A DNA stretch of 45,991 bases from Neocallimastix lanati (nom. inval.) (GCA_016946835.1 JACVTC010000203.1:155001-200991); one strand, 5' to 3'. Positions 21,801 to 32,400 are shown, numbered from the stretch's first letter. Notes: a model not told the origin generated them from the sequence alone. A program made the numbers and translations.

Positions 21801-22193
21801 CCTGAATCCTTTGATACCTTTGAAACCTTTGATATAAGTAAAATGCTTTGTGGTATTTATAGAGTAGATGAAAATACCGTTTTTATCACTGATGATGACG
21901 ACACCCAAGAGCAACCACCTTCTGATGAATGTTGGGCTACTAAACTTGGTTATAAATGTTGTTCCAATCCAAATTCCAAATTTAATATCTTTTCCATTGA
22001 TCAAGATGGTAAATGGAGTATTGAAAATAATGAATGGTGTGGTATCATAGAATCCACTGAAGGAGATGATGACTGTTGGGCAACTAAACTTGGTTACCGC
22101 TGTTGTGTTAATGCATCGACTGAAGTTATTACTATTGATAAGGATGGTCAATGGGGTGTTGAGTATGGAGAATGGTGTGGTATAAATATATAA
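18841..22193 (+). CDS. Secreted metallophosphoesterase (PAP-like) with six dockerins, five exons
   Basis: Exons 18841-18929, 19083-19133, 19218-19357, 19566-19635 and 19844-22193 join in frame into 899 residues. Residues 1-17 (MKKVLLISTFLVAYVKA) are a signal peptide. Dockerins 1 and 2 (CBM10-like, Cys-rich, ending WGIEN..C) span 22-57 and 86-127. About 164-254 is a purple-acid-phosphatase-type fibronectin-like domain. A calcineurin-like metallophosphoesterase follows: GDPQ 265-268, GDQAD 320-324, GNHED 361-365, FHHD 438-441, GHDH 478-481. Dockerins 3-6 start at Cys 623, 682, 813 and 861; the fourth is split by a long insert. The protein should hydrolyse phosphoesters using two metal ions, outside the cell, bound to scaffoldin cohesins; the substrate is unknown. 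The first metal motif has Gln where His is common. Start choice: it gives the signal peptide, and the joined frame completes dockerin 1. Confidence 0.93.
18930..19082 (+). other. Intron 1 of the dockerin phosphatase gene
   Basis: 153 bp, GTAAAATTTT...TTTTTTTAG. It splits a TG|T Cys codon inside dockerin 1. Joining restores the CC pair (PCCSKG) that all the dockerins share, which confirms both borders. Confidence 0.9.
19134..19217 (+). other. Intron 2 of the dockerin phosphatase gene
   Basis: 84 bp, GTAATTTAAT...AAATATTTAG. It splits the conserved Trp codon of dockerin 1 as TG|G, restoring KWGIEN. Confidence 0.9.
19358..19565 (+). other. Intron 3 of the dockerin phosphatase gene
   Basis: 208 bp, GTAAAATTTT...AAATATATAG, with poly(T) and poly(A) tracts inside. 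It splits an Asp codon (G|AT) in dockerin 2, restoring YILDSHPCC. Confidence 0.88.
19636..19843 (+). other. Intron 4 of the dockerin phosphatase gene
   Basis: 208 bp, GTAATTGAAG...AAAAAAATAG. It splits the conserved Trp codon of dockerin 2 as TG|G, the same place as intron 2 in dockerin 1, restoring TWGIEN. Confidence 0.9.
21690..21749 (+). repeat. Four 15-bp repeats encoding GFGKG in the dockerin-4 insert
   Basis: Four tandem copies of a 15-bp unit (GGTTTTGGTAAAGGA and close variants) encode GFGKG repeats at residues 733-752. They sit between the DENGRW half and the LCGI end of the fourth dockerin. The inverted paralogue lacks them and has a different, charged linker. Confidence 0.9.
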
Positions 22194-22875
22194 AATAATG
22201 ATTATGAATTTTATATAAATATATCACACAATTAAAAATCCTTAAAATAATACTATTCTTAGTTTCATATAATATTTATTAATTTTTTAAAAAAAAATAA
22301 ATATCACTATAACTTACAACTATGAAAAAAGGGGAATATATATATATATTTATATATATATTTAACTTTGTTATAAAAAACACAAAAGAAAAATCATTAA
22401 TTAATATCATAAAAAAAAAAAAAAAAAAAAAAAAATACATATTTTATTAGATTTCTGGTAGATTAAAAAGATTTTTATTAAAGTATTGCATTTAAAATAT
22501 TTATTATATATTTTATTACTATCTTTTTATTTTTTACTTCTTAAAATACATATATATTAATATAAAATATATAAATATAAGTTATTAAAAAAAAAAAAAA
22601 ATTAATAATTATCTATATTTAAATTATCAAATTTAAATTTTTAGTTTTATATTTAAATATATATATATAAAATTAAAAATTTTAACATTAATAATAAAAA
22701 TAATATAAAATAGATATAAAAATAAATAATAAAAACAAAAAACAAAAAGCAAAAGACAAAACAAAATACAAAAGCAAAGCAATAAAAACAAAAAACAAAG
22801 CAAAAAAAAAATTAATAAATAAAAAAAATTAATAGAAAGCAAAAACAAAAACAAAAAAATAAAAAACAAACAAAA

Positions 22876-22911
<36 letters not shown>

Positions 22912-23020
22912 AATGAAAAAAAATATAGAAAAAAAGGAAATAAATAATATAAGAAAAGAAAAATAAGAAAAAATAACTAAATAAAAAAATATTATAAAAT
23001 AAATAATAAAAAGATAGAAA

Positions 23021-23051
<31 letters not shown>

Positions 23052-23445
23052 AAATAAAAATTTACATATAATTTTTAATATTATTATTAATAGATTATTT
23101 GATTTAAAAAATAAAAATAAAAAAAAAAAATTAAAAATAAAAATAAAAATAAGTATAGAAATAAATATAAAATAAAATATATGAATAAAATAAATAAATA
23201 AAATAATTAGATAAAATAAAATAATTAGATAAAATAAAATAATTAGATAAAATAAAATAATTAGATTAAATAAAATAAATAAAATAAAATAAAATAAAAT
23301 AAAATAAAATAAAATAAAATAAAATAAAAATAAAAATAAGCATAGAAATAAAAATTAAAATAAGCATAGAAATAAAAATAAAATAAAATAAAATAAAATA
23401 AAATAAAATAAAATAAAATAAAATAAAATAAAATAAAATAAAATA
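22194..23445. repeat. A/T-rich 3' flank grading into AAAAT pentamer repeats
   Basis: Poly(A) tracts at 22410-22435 and 22879-22909 and mixed A/C-rich DNA (22730-22880) follow the phosphatase stop. From about 23160 the sequence becomes AAAAT/AAATA pentamers with ATTAG interruptions that lead directly into the minisatellite. No gene is seen; the 22633-22869 (-) frame is only the shadow of the A/C-rich DNA. Confidence 0.75.
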
Positions 23446-26400
23446 AAAAGTAGAATATTAAATATAACGTACAGATTGAATAAAATAAAATAAAATAAAA
23501 TAAAAAGTAGAATATTAAATATAATGTACAGATTGAATAAAATAAAATAAAATAAAAAGTAGAATATTAAATATAATGTACAGATTGAATAAAATAAAAT
23601 AAAATAAAAAGTAGAATATTAAATATAATGTACAGATTGAATAAAATAAAATAAAATAAAATAAAAAGTAGAATATTAAATATAATGTACAGATTGAATA
23701 AAATAAAATAAAATAAAATAAAAAGTAGAATATTAAATATAATGTACAGATTGAATAAAATAAAATAAAATAAAATAAAAAGTAGAATATTAAATATAAT
23801 GTACAGATTGAATAAAATAAAATAAAATAAAATAAAAAGTAGAATATTAAATATAATGTACAGATTGAATAAAATAAAATAAAATAAAATAAAAAGTAGA
23901 ATATTAAATATAATGTACAGATTGAATAAAATAAAATAAAATAAAATAAAAAGTAGAATATTAAATATAATGTACAGATTGAATAAAATAAAATAAAATA
24001 AAATAAAAAGTAGAATATTAAATATAATGTACAGATTGAATAAAATAAAATAAAATAAAATAAAAAGTAGAATATTAAATATAATGTACAGATTGAATAA
24101 AATAAAATAAAATAAAATAAAAAGTAGAATATTAAATATAATGTACAGATTGAATAAAATAAAATAAAATAAAATAAAAAGTAGAATATTAAATATAATG
24201 TACAGATTGAATAAAATAAAATAAAATAAAATAAAAAGTAGAATATTAAATATAATGTACAGATTGAATAAAATAAAATAAAATAAAATAAAAAGTAGAA
24301 TATTAAATATAATGTACAGATTGAATAAAATAAAATAAAATAAAATAAAAAGTAGAATATTAAATATAATGTACAGATTGAATAAAATAAAATAAAATAA
24401 AATAAAAAGTAGAATATTAAATATAATGTACAGATTGAATAAAATAAAATAAAATAAAATAAAAAGTAGAATATTAAATATAATGTACAGATTGAATAAA
24501 ATAAAATAAAATAAAATAAAAAGTAGAATATTAAATATAATGTACAGATTGAATAAAATAAAATAAAATAAAAAGTAGAATATTAAATATAATGTACAGA
24601 TTGAATAAAATAAAATAAAATAAAAAGTAGAATATTAAATATAATGTACAGATTGAATAAAATAAAATAAAATAAAATAAAAAGTAGAATATTAAATATA
24701 ATGTACAGATTGAATAAAATAAAATAAAATAAAATAAAAAGTAGAATATTAAATATAATGTACAGATTGAATAAAATAAAATAAAATAAAATAAAAAGTA
24801 GAATATTAAATATAATGTACAGATTGAATAAAATAAAATAAAATAAAATAAAAAGTAGAATATTAAATATAATGTACAGATTGAATAAAATAAAATAAAA
24901 TAAAATAAAAAGTAGAATATTAAATATAATGTACAGATTGAATAAAATAAAATAAAATAAAATAAAAAGTAGAATATTAAATATAATGTACAGATTGAAT
25001 AAAATAAAATAAAATAAAATAAAAAGTAGAATATTAAATATAATGTACAGATTGAATAAAATAAAATAAAATAAAATAAAAAGTAGAATATTAAATATAA
25101 TGTACAGATTGAATAAAATAAAATAAAATAAAATAAAAAGTAGAATATTAAATATAATGTACAGATTGAATAAAATAAAATAAAATAAAATAAAAAGTAG
25201 AATATTAAATATAATGTACAGATTGAATAAAATAAAATAAAATAAAATAAAAAGTAGAATATTAAATATAATGTACAGATTGAATAAAATAAAATAAAAT
25301 AAAATAAAAAGTAGAATATTAAATATAATGTACAGATTGAATAAAATAAAATAAAATAAAATAAAAAGTAGAATATTAAATATAATGTACAGATTGAATA
25401 AAATAAAATAAAATAAAATAAAAAGTAGAATATTAAATATAATGTACAGATTGAATAAAATAAAATAAAATAAAATAAAATAAAATAAAAAGTAGAATAT
25501 TAAATATAATGTATAGATTGAATAAAATAAAATAAAATAAAAAGTAGAATATTAAATATAATGTACAGATTGAATAAAATAAAATAAAATAAAATAAAAT
25601 AAAATAAAATAAAAAGTAGAATATTAAATATAATGTACAGATTGAATAAAATAAAATAAAATAAAAAGTAGAATATTAAATAAAATGTACAGATTGAATA
25701 AAATAAAATAAAATAAAATAAAAAGTAGAATATTAAATATAATGTACAGATTGAATAAAATAAAATAAAATAAAATAAAATAAAATAATATAAAAAGTAG
25801 AATATTAAATATAATGTACAGATTGAATAAAATAAAATAAAATAAAAAGTAGAATATTAAATATAATGTACAGATTGAATAAAATAAAATAAAATAAAAT
25901 AAAAAGTAGAATATTAAATATAATGTACAGATTGAATAAAATAAAATAAAATAAAATAAAAAGTAGAATATTAAATATAATGTACAGATTGAATAAAATA
26001 AAATAAAATAAAATAAAAATTAGAATATTAAATATAATGTACAGATTGAATAAAATAAAATAAAATAAAATAAAATAAAATAAAAAGTAGAATATTAAAT
26101 ATAATGTACAGATTGAATAAAATAAAATAAAATAAAATAAAATAAAATAAAATAAAATAAAATAAAATAAAAAGTAGAATGTTAAATGTAATGTACAGAT
26201 TGAATAAAATAAAATAAAATAAAATAAAAAGTAGAATATTAAATATAATGTACAGATTGAATAAAATAAAATAAAATAAAATAAAATAAAAAGTAGAATA
26301 TTAAATATAATGTACAGATTGAATAAAATAAAATAAAATAAAATAAAATAAAATAAAATAAAAAGTAGAATATTAAATATAATGTATAGATTGAATAAAA

Positions 26401-27181
26401 TAAAATAAAATAAAAAGTAGAATATTAAATATAATGTACAGATTGAATAAAATAAAATAAAATAAAATAAAAAGTAGAATATTAAATATAATGTACAGAT
26501 TGAATAAAATAAAATAAAATAAAAAGTAGAATATTAAATATAATGTACAGATTGAATAAAATAAAATAAAATAAAATAAAAAGTAGAATATTAAATATAA
26601 TGTACAGATTGAATAAAATAAAATAAAATAAAATAAAAAGTAGAATATTAAATATAATGTACAGATTGAATAAAATAAAATAAAATAAAATAAAATAAAA
26701 TAAAAAGTAGAATATTAAATATAATGTACAGATTGAATAAAATAAAATAAAATAAAATAAAAAGTAGAATATTAAATATAATGTACAGATTGAATAAAAT
26801 AAAATAAAATAAAATAAAAAGTAGAATATTAAATATAATGTACAGATTGAATAAAATAAAATAAAATAAAAAGTAGAATATTAAATATAATGTACAGATT
26901 GAATAAAATAAAATAAAATAAAATAAAATAAAATAAAAAGTAGAATATTAAATATAATGTACAGATTGAATAAAATAAAATAAAATAAAAAGTAGAATAT
27001 TAAATAAAATGTACAGATTGAATAAAATAAAATAAAATAAAATAAAAAGTAGAATATTAAATATAATGTACAGATTGAATAAAATAAAATAAAATAAAAT
27101 AAAAAGTAGAATATTAAATATAATGTACAGATTGAATAAAATAAAATAAAATAAAATAAAATAAAATAAAATAAAATAAAA
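23446..27181. repeat. 3.7-kb minisatellite with compound units (about 65 copies)
   Basis: Tandem array with a constant core of about 37 bases, beginning GTAGAATATTAAATATAATG and ending TACAGATTGAATAAAAT, followed by a variable number of AAAAT pentamers. The usual spacing is 57 bp, with 52-bp units (one pentamer fewer) and units of 62-92 bp (one to several more). The core is almost invariant; rare variants are AACGTACAG in the first unit, AATGTATAG at about 25510 and 26390, and AAAATGTACAG at 25680 and 27010. The near identity suggests recent amplification. It has no coding capacity. My copy number is an estimate from length divided by period. Confidence 0.95.
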
Positions 27182-27249
27182 TTGAAAATTAAAAAAAAAA
27201 AAAATATTTTTTTTTCTTTTACTTTAAATTATTTTTTTTTTTTAGATCT

Positions 27250-27400
27250 TTTAAAATTTCTTTATTTATTTATTTTTTTATTTTTTTATTTTTTTATTTT
27301 TTTATTTTTTTATTTTTTTATTTTTTTATTTTTTTATTTTTTTATTTTTTTATTTTTTTATTTTTTTATTTTTTTATTTTTTTTATTTTTTTATTTTTTT
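27250..27400. repeat. TATTTTTT octamer microsatellite
   Basis: About 17 tandem copies of an 8-bp T-rich unit directly follow the minisatellite. They create the spurious Phe/Leu/Ile frame 27182-27403. Confidence 0.9.
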
Positions 27401-27610
27401 TAAAATTTATTTTTTTTTTTAAAACTAATATAATAAAAATAATTTTATTTTGAAAATGATAAACTTTTTAGTTATAAAAAGAAAAAATAAAAGTGTAGAA
27501 TGCTATAAAAAAAATTTTTTTTTTATTCTTTAAGAAATTTTAATTTAAATTCATAATAAATAAATAATTTTTTTTTTTATTTTATAATTTGTTGTTTTTT
27601 GTTTTTAAAA

Positions 27611-28160
27611 GGAATTTATTATTCTCCTTTACTTGGTTCAAACAAATCTAGAACGGCCAGAATTCAAACATTAATTAATACTGGTCTATTTTGGTGTATC
27701 GGCTCCTTCTCTAAAAATGGTAAAACAAGTTCAGAAGACAATGGACTCTACTAGACATAATTCTACTCTGAGTACTTATGCTTTATCTCGAGATCTAAGC
27801 ATTCCTCCTATTGCTGGTGTCTGCGCAGCCTTACAGATTAAATCATTTGCAAAATGGAGTAAATGCTCGGTGGAATTCTTAACAAGTGCAATACCTATCA
27901 TAAGTAGTTCGTTTGAGCTATTATTTGATAGGTATTGCAAAATACCAAACTTATCCAAGAGCGTCGACGTCGTACTGATAAGGCATAATGATAATACAGG
28001 ATCATCATCTATTTCAACGAAGGATGAATCTCGTCCTAGTAGTTCAATAAATGATGAATCTGGGGGGAGATTATTGGACACCACACTATCTATTTTAAAG
28101 ATGTTACTTCTAGGTTTTATTTCTTTTTTATTTGTTAGGAAAGGAAAAATTCCCGCATAG
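27611..28160 (+). pseudogene. Non-LTR retrotransposon (LINE) ORF2 C-terminal relic
   Basis: Frame 1 (27611-27754) reads GIYYSPLLGSNKSR then RIQTLINTGLFWCIGSF, the pattern of the region after the thumb of LINE reverse transcriptases (locations such as YGxE...LQ..INxALRW). It ends at a TAG. The homology continues one frame over from 27717 with TLSTYALSRDLSIPPIAG and LQIKSFAKWSKCS, matching the L-x-IPP...A...R-x-x-KW block near the end of fungal LINE ORF2. So one indel breaks the gene. The rest of the second frame to 28160 has a hydrophobic segment and Ser/Asp-rich stretch that I do not recognise. The antisense frame 27776-28165 is a shadow. RT active site and endonuclease are absent, as in a 5'-truncated LINE copy. 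Confidence 0.6.
27888..27938. repeat. 13-bp perfect inverted repeat in the LINE relic
   Basis: GCAATACCTATCA (27888-27900) and its exact reverse complement (27926-27938) flank a 25-base loop. It sits where recognisable LINE similarity fades. Confidence 0.8.
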
Positions 28161-28165
28161 TACAA

Positions 28166-28968
28166 CTTGCCCGAAATACATAGTATTTTCGAGCTTTTTT
28201 ATTTTTTTTATTTTTTTATTTTTTAAACTTTTTATTTTTAATTTCAAATGTACTTTTCACCTACATGTATTTTTTAAAATAAAATTTAATAAAGTTTTGG
28301 AAGTGTATTCTCTTCCCTATCTATAAAAAAAAAAAAATTTTTGTTTTTAAATAATTCAATAATAATCTTTTTCTGAATTTTTTTTTTTTTTTTTTTTTTT
28401 TTTTGTAATTAATTTAACATTCATTTAAAAAAAAAAAAAAAATGATCTATCACAAAGAAAATAATAGATTAAATAATTTTAATAAAAATTTATATGTATT
28501 AAATAATTTTAATTTTAATAAAAATGTTATATATAATTAAATGAACCTAATTATATTAAAAAATATATTTAAAAAATAGAAGTGGACATAAATTAAAAAA
28601 AAAAAAAAAAATAAAAAAAATGGACTTAAATATAGTCATTTGTTATTTGTATATAATTTTAAATATTCTTGTCAAATTTATTTTATTCCTTATTCTGTAT
28701 ATACGTATTTGTTGTTAAATTTTTTTTTTATTATATATGATTAACAAATAGTGGAATTCATATAAAAAAATAGTATATATATTTTCTATTTCTATTAAAT
28801 TCTAGTTATTAAATATTTATTAATATATTTAAATATTAATTTTTTTTTATCCTTTTCACATATAGAAAAATAATATAGTATATTTTTATTAAATTTTCAA
28901 AAATTACAAAAAAATAAAAAAATAAAATAAATTATATTGATAATAAACCGATTAATAATAACTTACAA

Positions 28969-29005
<37 letters not shown>

Positions 29006-29180
29006 TTTATTTATTTATTTATTATTATTATTATTATTTATCTTTTATTTTTTTAAAACATTATTTTTTTAAATATTATTTTTTTTATATATTATTATAA
29101 AACATTACATCATGGAATTAACTCAAATTCTTATGAAAAATAGTTTAATTCTACAAAAATTTTAGGTAGGTTTTTAAATT
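28166..29180. repeat. A/T-rich intergenic DNA
   Basis: Poly(T) at 28378-28404, poly(A) at 28427-28442 and 28596-28621, and an ATT trinucleotide run at 28972-29005. No coding or RNA feature is seen. Confidence 0.7.
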
Positions 29181-29189
29181 TCAATTTAA

Positions 29190-29422
29190 AAAAAAAAAAA
29201 AAAAAATTAAAAGAGGCTATCATAGAAGTTAATAAAAGAAATTACACTCCTGATTTTATAATGCTAGTGGGAAGCGTTGAATTTGGAAGAATTATCAATA
29301 ACGTTAGTCGAATTCTTAATACTCAATATTTAAAGCAATTGAAAGATCAGTCTAGACCTCAATATTTAGAACAATTAAAAAAAGTCAGTCTTGACCTCAA
29401 TAGAAGAAGAAAAAAAAGATAA
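29190..29422 (+). pseudogene. Unrecognised coding relic with an internal duplication
   Basis: An open stretch without a start codon follows an A18 tract. It reads EAIIEVNKRNYTPDFIMLVG, then SVEFGRIINNVSRILN, and ends at TAA (29420-29422) after a basic run RRRKKR. Two tandem units, QYLKQLKDQSRP and QYLEQLKKVSLD, are encoded by a diverged 36-38-bp duplication. Base composition is clearly richer in G+C than the flanks, which suggests a former gene. I do not recognise the family. Confidence 0.3.
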
Positions 29423-29434
29423 TGAAATTTAGAG

Positions 29435-29459
<25 letters not shown>

Positions 29460-29481
<22 letters not shown>

Positions 29482-29760
29482 AAAAAAAATTAGTACACCT
29501 GAGATAGGCCATTCCTTTTTCTTTCAACCCCTCAATGGACCTTGGAAAAAAAAATTCCATATTTTTTTGGGGGGGTTCTCCTATTCGAAAGGTACCTGAT
29601 TTCGTATCAGAATACTATTTTCTCATTTGTATTAATAATGTTTTTCATCGAGAGATAATAGGGCTCCTATGTACTTTTTTTTTTATGTTGTGTGAAAGTG
29701 GTTTTTGGACTGCCAACGTAGGAGATGCTTGCACTATATATGCCAAATTAGATTAATGCC
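29460..29760 (+). pseudogene. Unrecognised coding-like patch with a GC-rich run
   Basis: After a poly(A) tract (29440-29479) comes a patch of near-normal composition with a G7 run at 29569-29575. The frame 29535-29756 (73 codons) reads GGSPIRKVPDFVSEYYF, then a hydrophobic middle (GLLCTFFFMLCESG) and TANVGDACTIYAKLD before the stop. It shows no known motif and could be a relic of a transposon or host gene. Confidence 0.25.
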
Positions 29761-29865
29761 CATGGATGTCAATGAATAGTAATATAAATATATATATATA
29801 TATATATATAATTTTTTTTTTAAAAAAAAAATAAAGTTATTTATTTGAAAAATCAAAATCAAAAC

Positions 29866-29899
<34 letters not shown>

Positions 29900-30227
29900 A
29901 AAATTAAAAAGTTTTAAAATGAAAATGAAAGATTAAAAAAAAAAAAAAAAAAAAAAAAATCAATAAAAAAAAGATTTTAAAGAAAAAAAAAAAAAAAAAA
30001 AAAAATTTTTTTAATTTTATTTTATTCTATATATTTGTTAATTTGTTTTATTTATTTATTTATTTATTTATATATTTATTTAAATATTTTATTTTTATTT
30101 TATTTGTATAAATTAATCTATCTATTAATATAAATACTAAAAATTAGTAGTGAGTTTTTTTTATTTATTTATTATTAATTAATTTTTAATTTCTTTTTTT
30201 TTTATTATTATTTATTAGTTTTTAATT

Positions 30228-30264
<37 letters not shown>

Positions 30265-30887
30265 TATTATTATTATTATTTATTAATTTTTATTTTCATT
30301 TTTTTTTTTTTTTTAATTTTTTTTTATTTCTTTTTTATTTGTAGTGAATTTATTCAAGTTATTATTATTATTATTTTTTTTATATTTGTTTGTTAATTTA
30401 ACTTTATATTTTTTTTTTTAAAAAAAAAAAAATAAATAAACATATAGAATTAAAAAATTCAATTTGATTATTTTAATGTTTAAAATGAAATAAATTTTCA
30501 TTATAAAATTTATATCTATATTTATATTTATATTTAGATTTATATATTTACATATATATAAATTTTTAATTAAAAATAAAAAGAAAAGTAATAAAATATA
30601 TATAATATTTTAACTGGAATCTTTTTAATTAACAAAAAATAATAATTTAATAAAAGTATGGAATTTTTTTCTTTTTAATATTAATTAATGATTTTCTTTT
30701 TGTGTTTTTATCACAAAATAAAAATAAAAAAAAAAAAAAAATCATTCCCTTTTTTTCAGTGTCATAAAAATTTTAGGTATATATTTATTTTTTATATATT
30801 AATAAAGTTGATATGAATTAAGAATGAAATTATTTTAAAAATTGATATATATATATGATTTATTAAGTATATATAATTCATTAGTAC

Positions 30888-30911
<24 letters not shown>
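29761..30911. repeat. Homopolymer-rich intergenic DNA
   Basis: Poly(A) tracts at 29869-29897, 29935-29959 and 29981-30004, poly(T) at 30230-30262 and 30299-30314, TTTA runs at 30050-30080, and a 26-T tract at 30888-30913 that ends exactly at the stop of the minus-strand dockerin paralogue. No gene is seen. Confidence 0.75.
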
Positions 30912-30919
<8 letters not shown>

Positions 30920-32129
30920 TACCACACCATTCTCCATATTCAACACCCCATTGACCATCCTTATCAATAATAATAACTTCAGTCGATGCATTAACACAAC
31001 AGCGGTAACCAAGTTTAGTTGCCCAACAGTCATCACCATCTTGAGGGGATTCAATCACACCACACCATTCATTATTTTCAATACTCCATTTACCATCTTG
31101 ATCAATGGAAAAGATATTAAATTTGGAATTTGGATTGGAACAACATTTATAACCAAGTTTAGTAGCCCAACATTCCTCAGAAGGTGGTTGCTCTTGGGTG
31201 TCGTCATCATCAGTGATAAAAACGGTATTTTCATCTACTCTATAAATACCACAAAACATTTTTCGTATATCAAAAGAACCAGTAGCACCTTTTCTGGTAG
31301 TATTACTGAAATTCATATCACTATCACCACTTCTATCATCATCATCTTTCATTTCAAAACCTCTTTTTGGCTTTCCACGGTTACCAGGTTTTTTTTCTTG
31401 AACATCTTTTATCATTTTATTGTAATCAATAGACCAACGACCATTTTCATCAGTTTCTATGATCTGAGCATAAGGCTTTTGACAACAGTCATTACCATTG
31501 ATGGCTTTCGACCAACATACACTTCTATCAATCAACTTAAATTTATTAGTGAGAGTGGCCGGACCAGTAGCCGAATTATTAATAGGAATACCACAAAAGT
31601 CACCATCTTCAAAACCCCATAAACCATCTTCAATGAAGACAATATCAGTATTAGGATCGGAACAACATTTCTTTTGATAGATATAGGCCCAACAGTCATT
31701 GATATGTTTAATGGAATCATCATTCTCACCATAATCGAAATCATCACCAAAATCATAAGGACCATCATTAATCTCATCAAAATCTTTTTCAAAAATATAG
31801 GCACCATCAACAACTTCTTCTGACTCAACATCAAAGTAATTAACTTTCATACGATATTTTTGATTTTTTTGATCCATTTGGAAATCAAGTAAACCAAAAG
31901 TAGCGGTATAGGTTTGATTACCGAAATAGGAATAATCATAAATCTCTTTACGACCTCCATATAATTTACTCGCAGTAGAGCAATTAGCAGTAATGAATAA
32001 GGTACCTTTTCTATCACGATTAAATATTTTATCCTTTAAATGAGATTCATTAATTTTATTGACAGCATATTGATTTTTAGAGGAATCAAAGGAAATAAAG
32101 TGAGATATATCAACTCTAGATATATCTTC
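30912..32129 (-). pseudogene. 5'-truncated paralogue of the dockerin metallophosphoesterase
   Basis: On the minus strand, an open frame runs from just after a TAA (32130-32132) to the stop at 30912-30914. From base 32105 down it is clearly homologous to residues 486-899 of the gene at 18841-22193. The shared region begins at SHF and continues through QYAVNKINESHLKDK and the last four dockerins (CW...CGI). Identity is very high outside the linker. It lacks the signal peptide, dockerins 1-2, the fibronectin-like domain and every metal-binding motif; the break lies five residues after where GHDH would be. The dockerin-4 insert differs: a charged linker (GNRGKPKRGFEMKDDDD) instead of GFGKG repeats. 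The stop comes one codon earlier than in the intact gene and is followed at once by an A tract. No promoter-proximal part exists, so it is called a pseudogene, although the frame is open. Confidence 0.88.
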
Positions 32130-32400
32130 TTAATTAGGTTTTCTGGATTTTACTTTCATAACTATGATTAATATTATTAATTAATATAATAGTTGCATAT
32201 ACATTATTAGATGTACCTACAAATTTTAGTTTGATTATTTTCTAATCCTAAAACCTTGAGATCGAACTTTAGCTGATACTTCAAAATACTTCTCCAAAAG
32301 TTATATTTCCCTTTGAATTATTTAAGTCCATAAATGCATCGTAACCTTCTTTATTAGTTTGCATTTGTTATTTTTTTTCTTTTTTTTTTTTTTTTTTTGA
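32130..32400. other. Junction DNA beside the truncated paralogue
   Basis: The sequence here no longer matches the intact phosphatase gene. It is of mixed composition, with a poly(T) tract at 32366-32398. I see no target duplication or terminal repeat explaining the truncation. Confidence 0.4.

Noticed and set aside
20356-22050. Several 60-101-codon frames within the phosphatase exon
   Set aside because: Out-of-frame shadows of the catalytic and dockerin coding sequence.
22633-22869. Phe/Leu/Cys-rich minus-strand frame, and similar ones at 38619-38926
   Set aside because: Produced by A/C-rich simple sequence; no start context, no conserved residues.
23446-27181. CRISPR-like array of repeats and spacers
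   Set aside because: The intervals between cores are not unique spacers but varying numbers of the same AAAAT pentamer, and the genome is eukaryotic. It is a minisatellite.
27776-28165. 129-codon minus-strand frame
   Set aside because: Opposite the LINE relic, whose motifs read on the plus strand; the antisense product shows no family signature.
30951-31622. 223-codon plus-strand frame opposite the truncated dockerin copy, and the 157-codon antisense frame at 21678-22151
   Set aside because: Both are antisense of the same dockerin block and read as Thr/Ile/Phe-rich strings mirroring its Asp/Asn/Gly codons; no own features.
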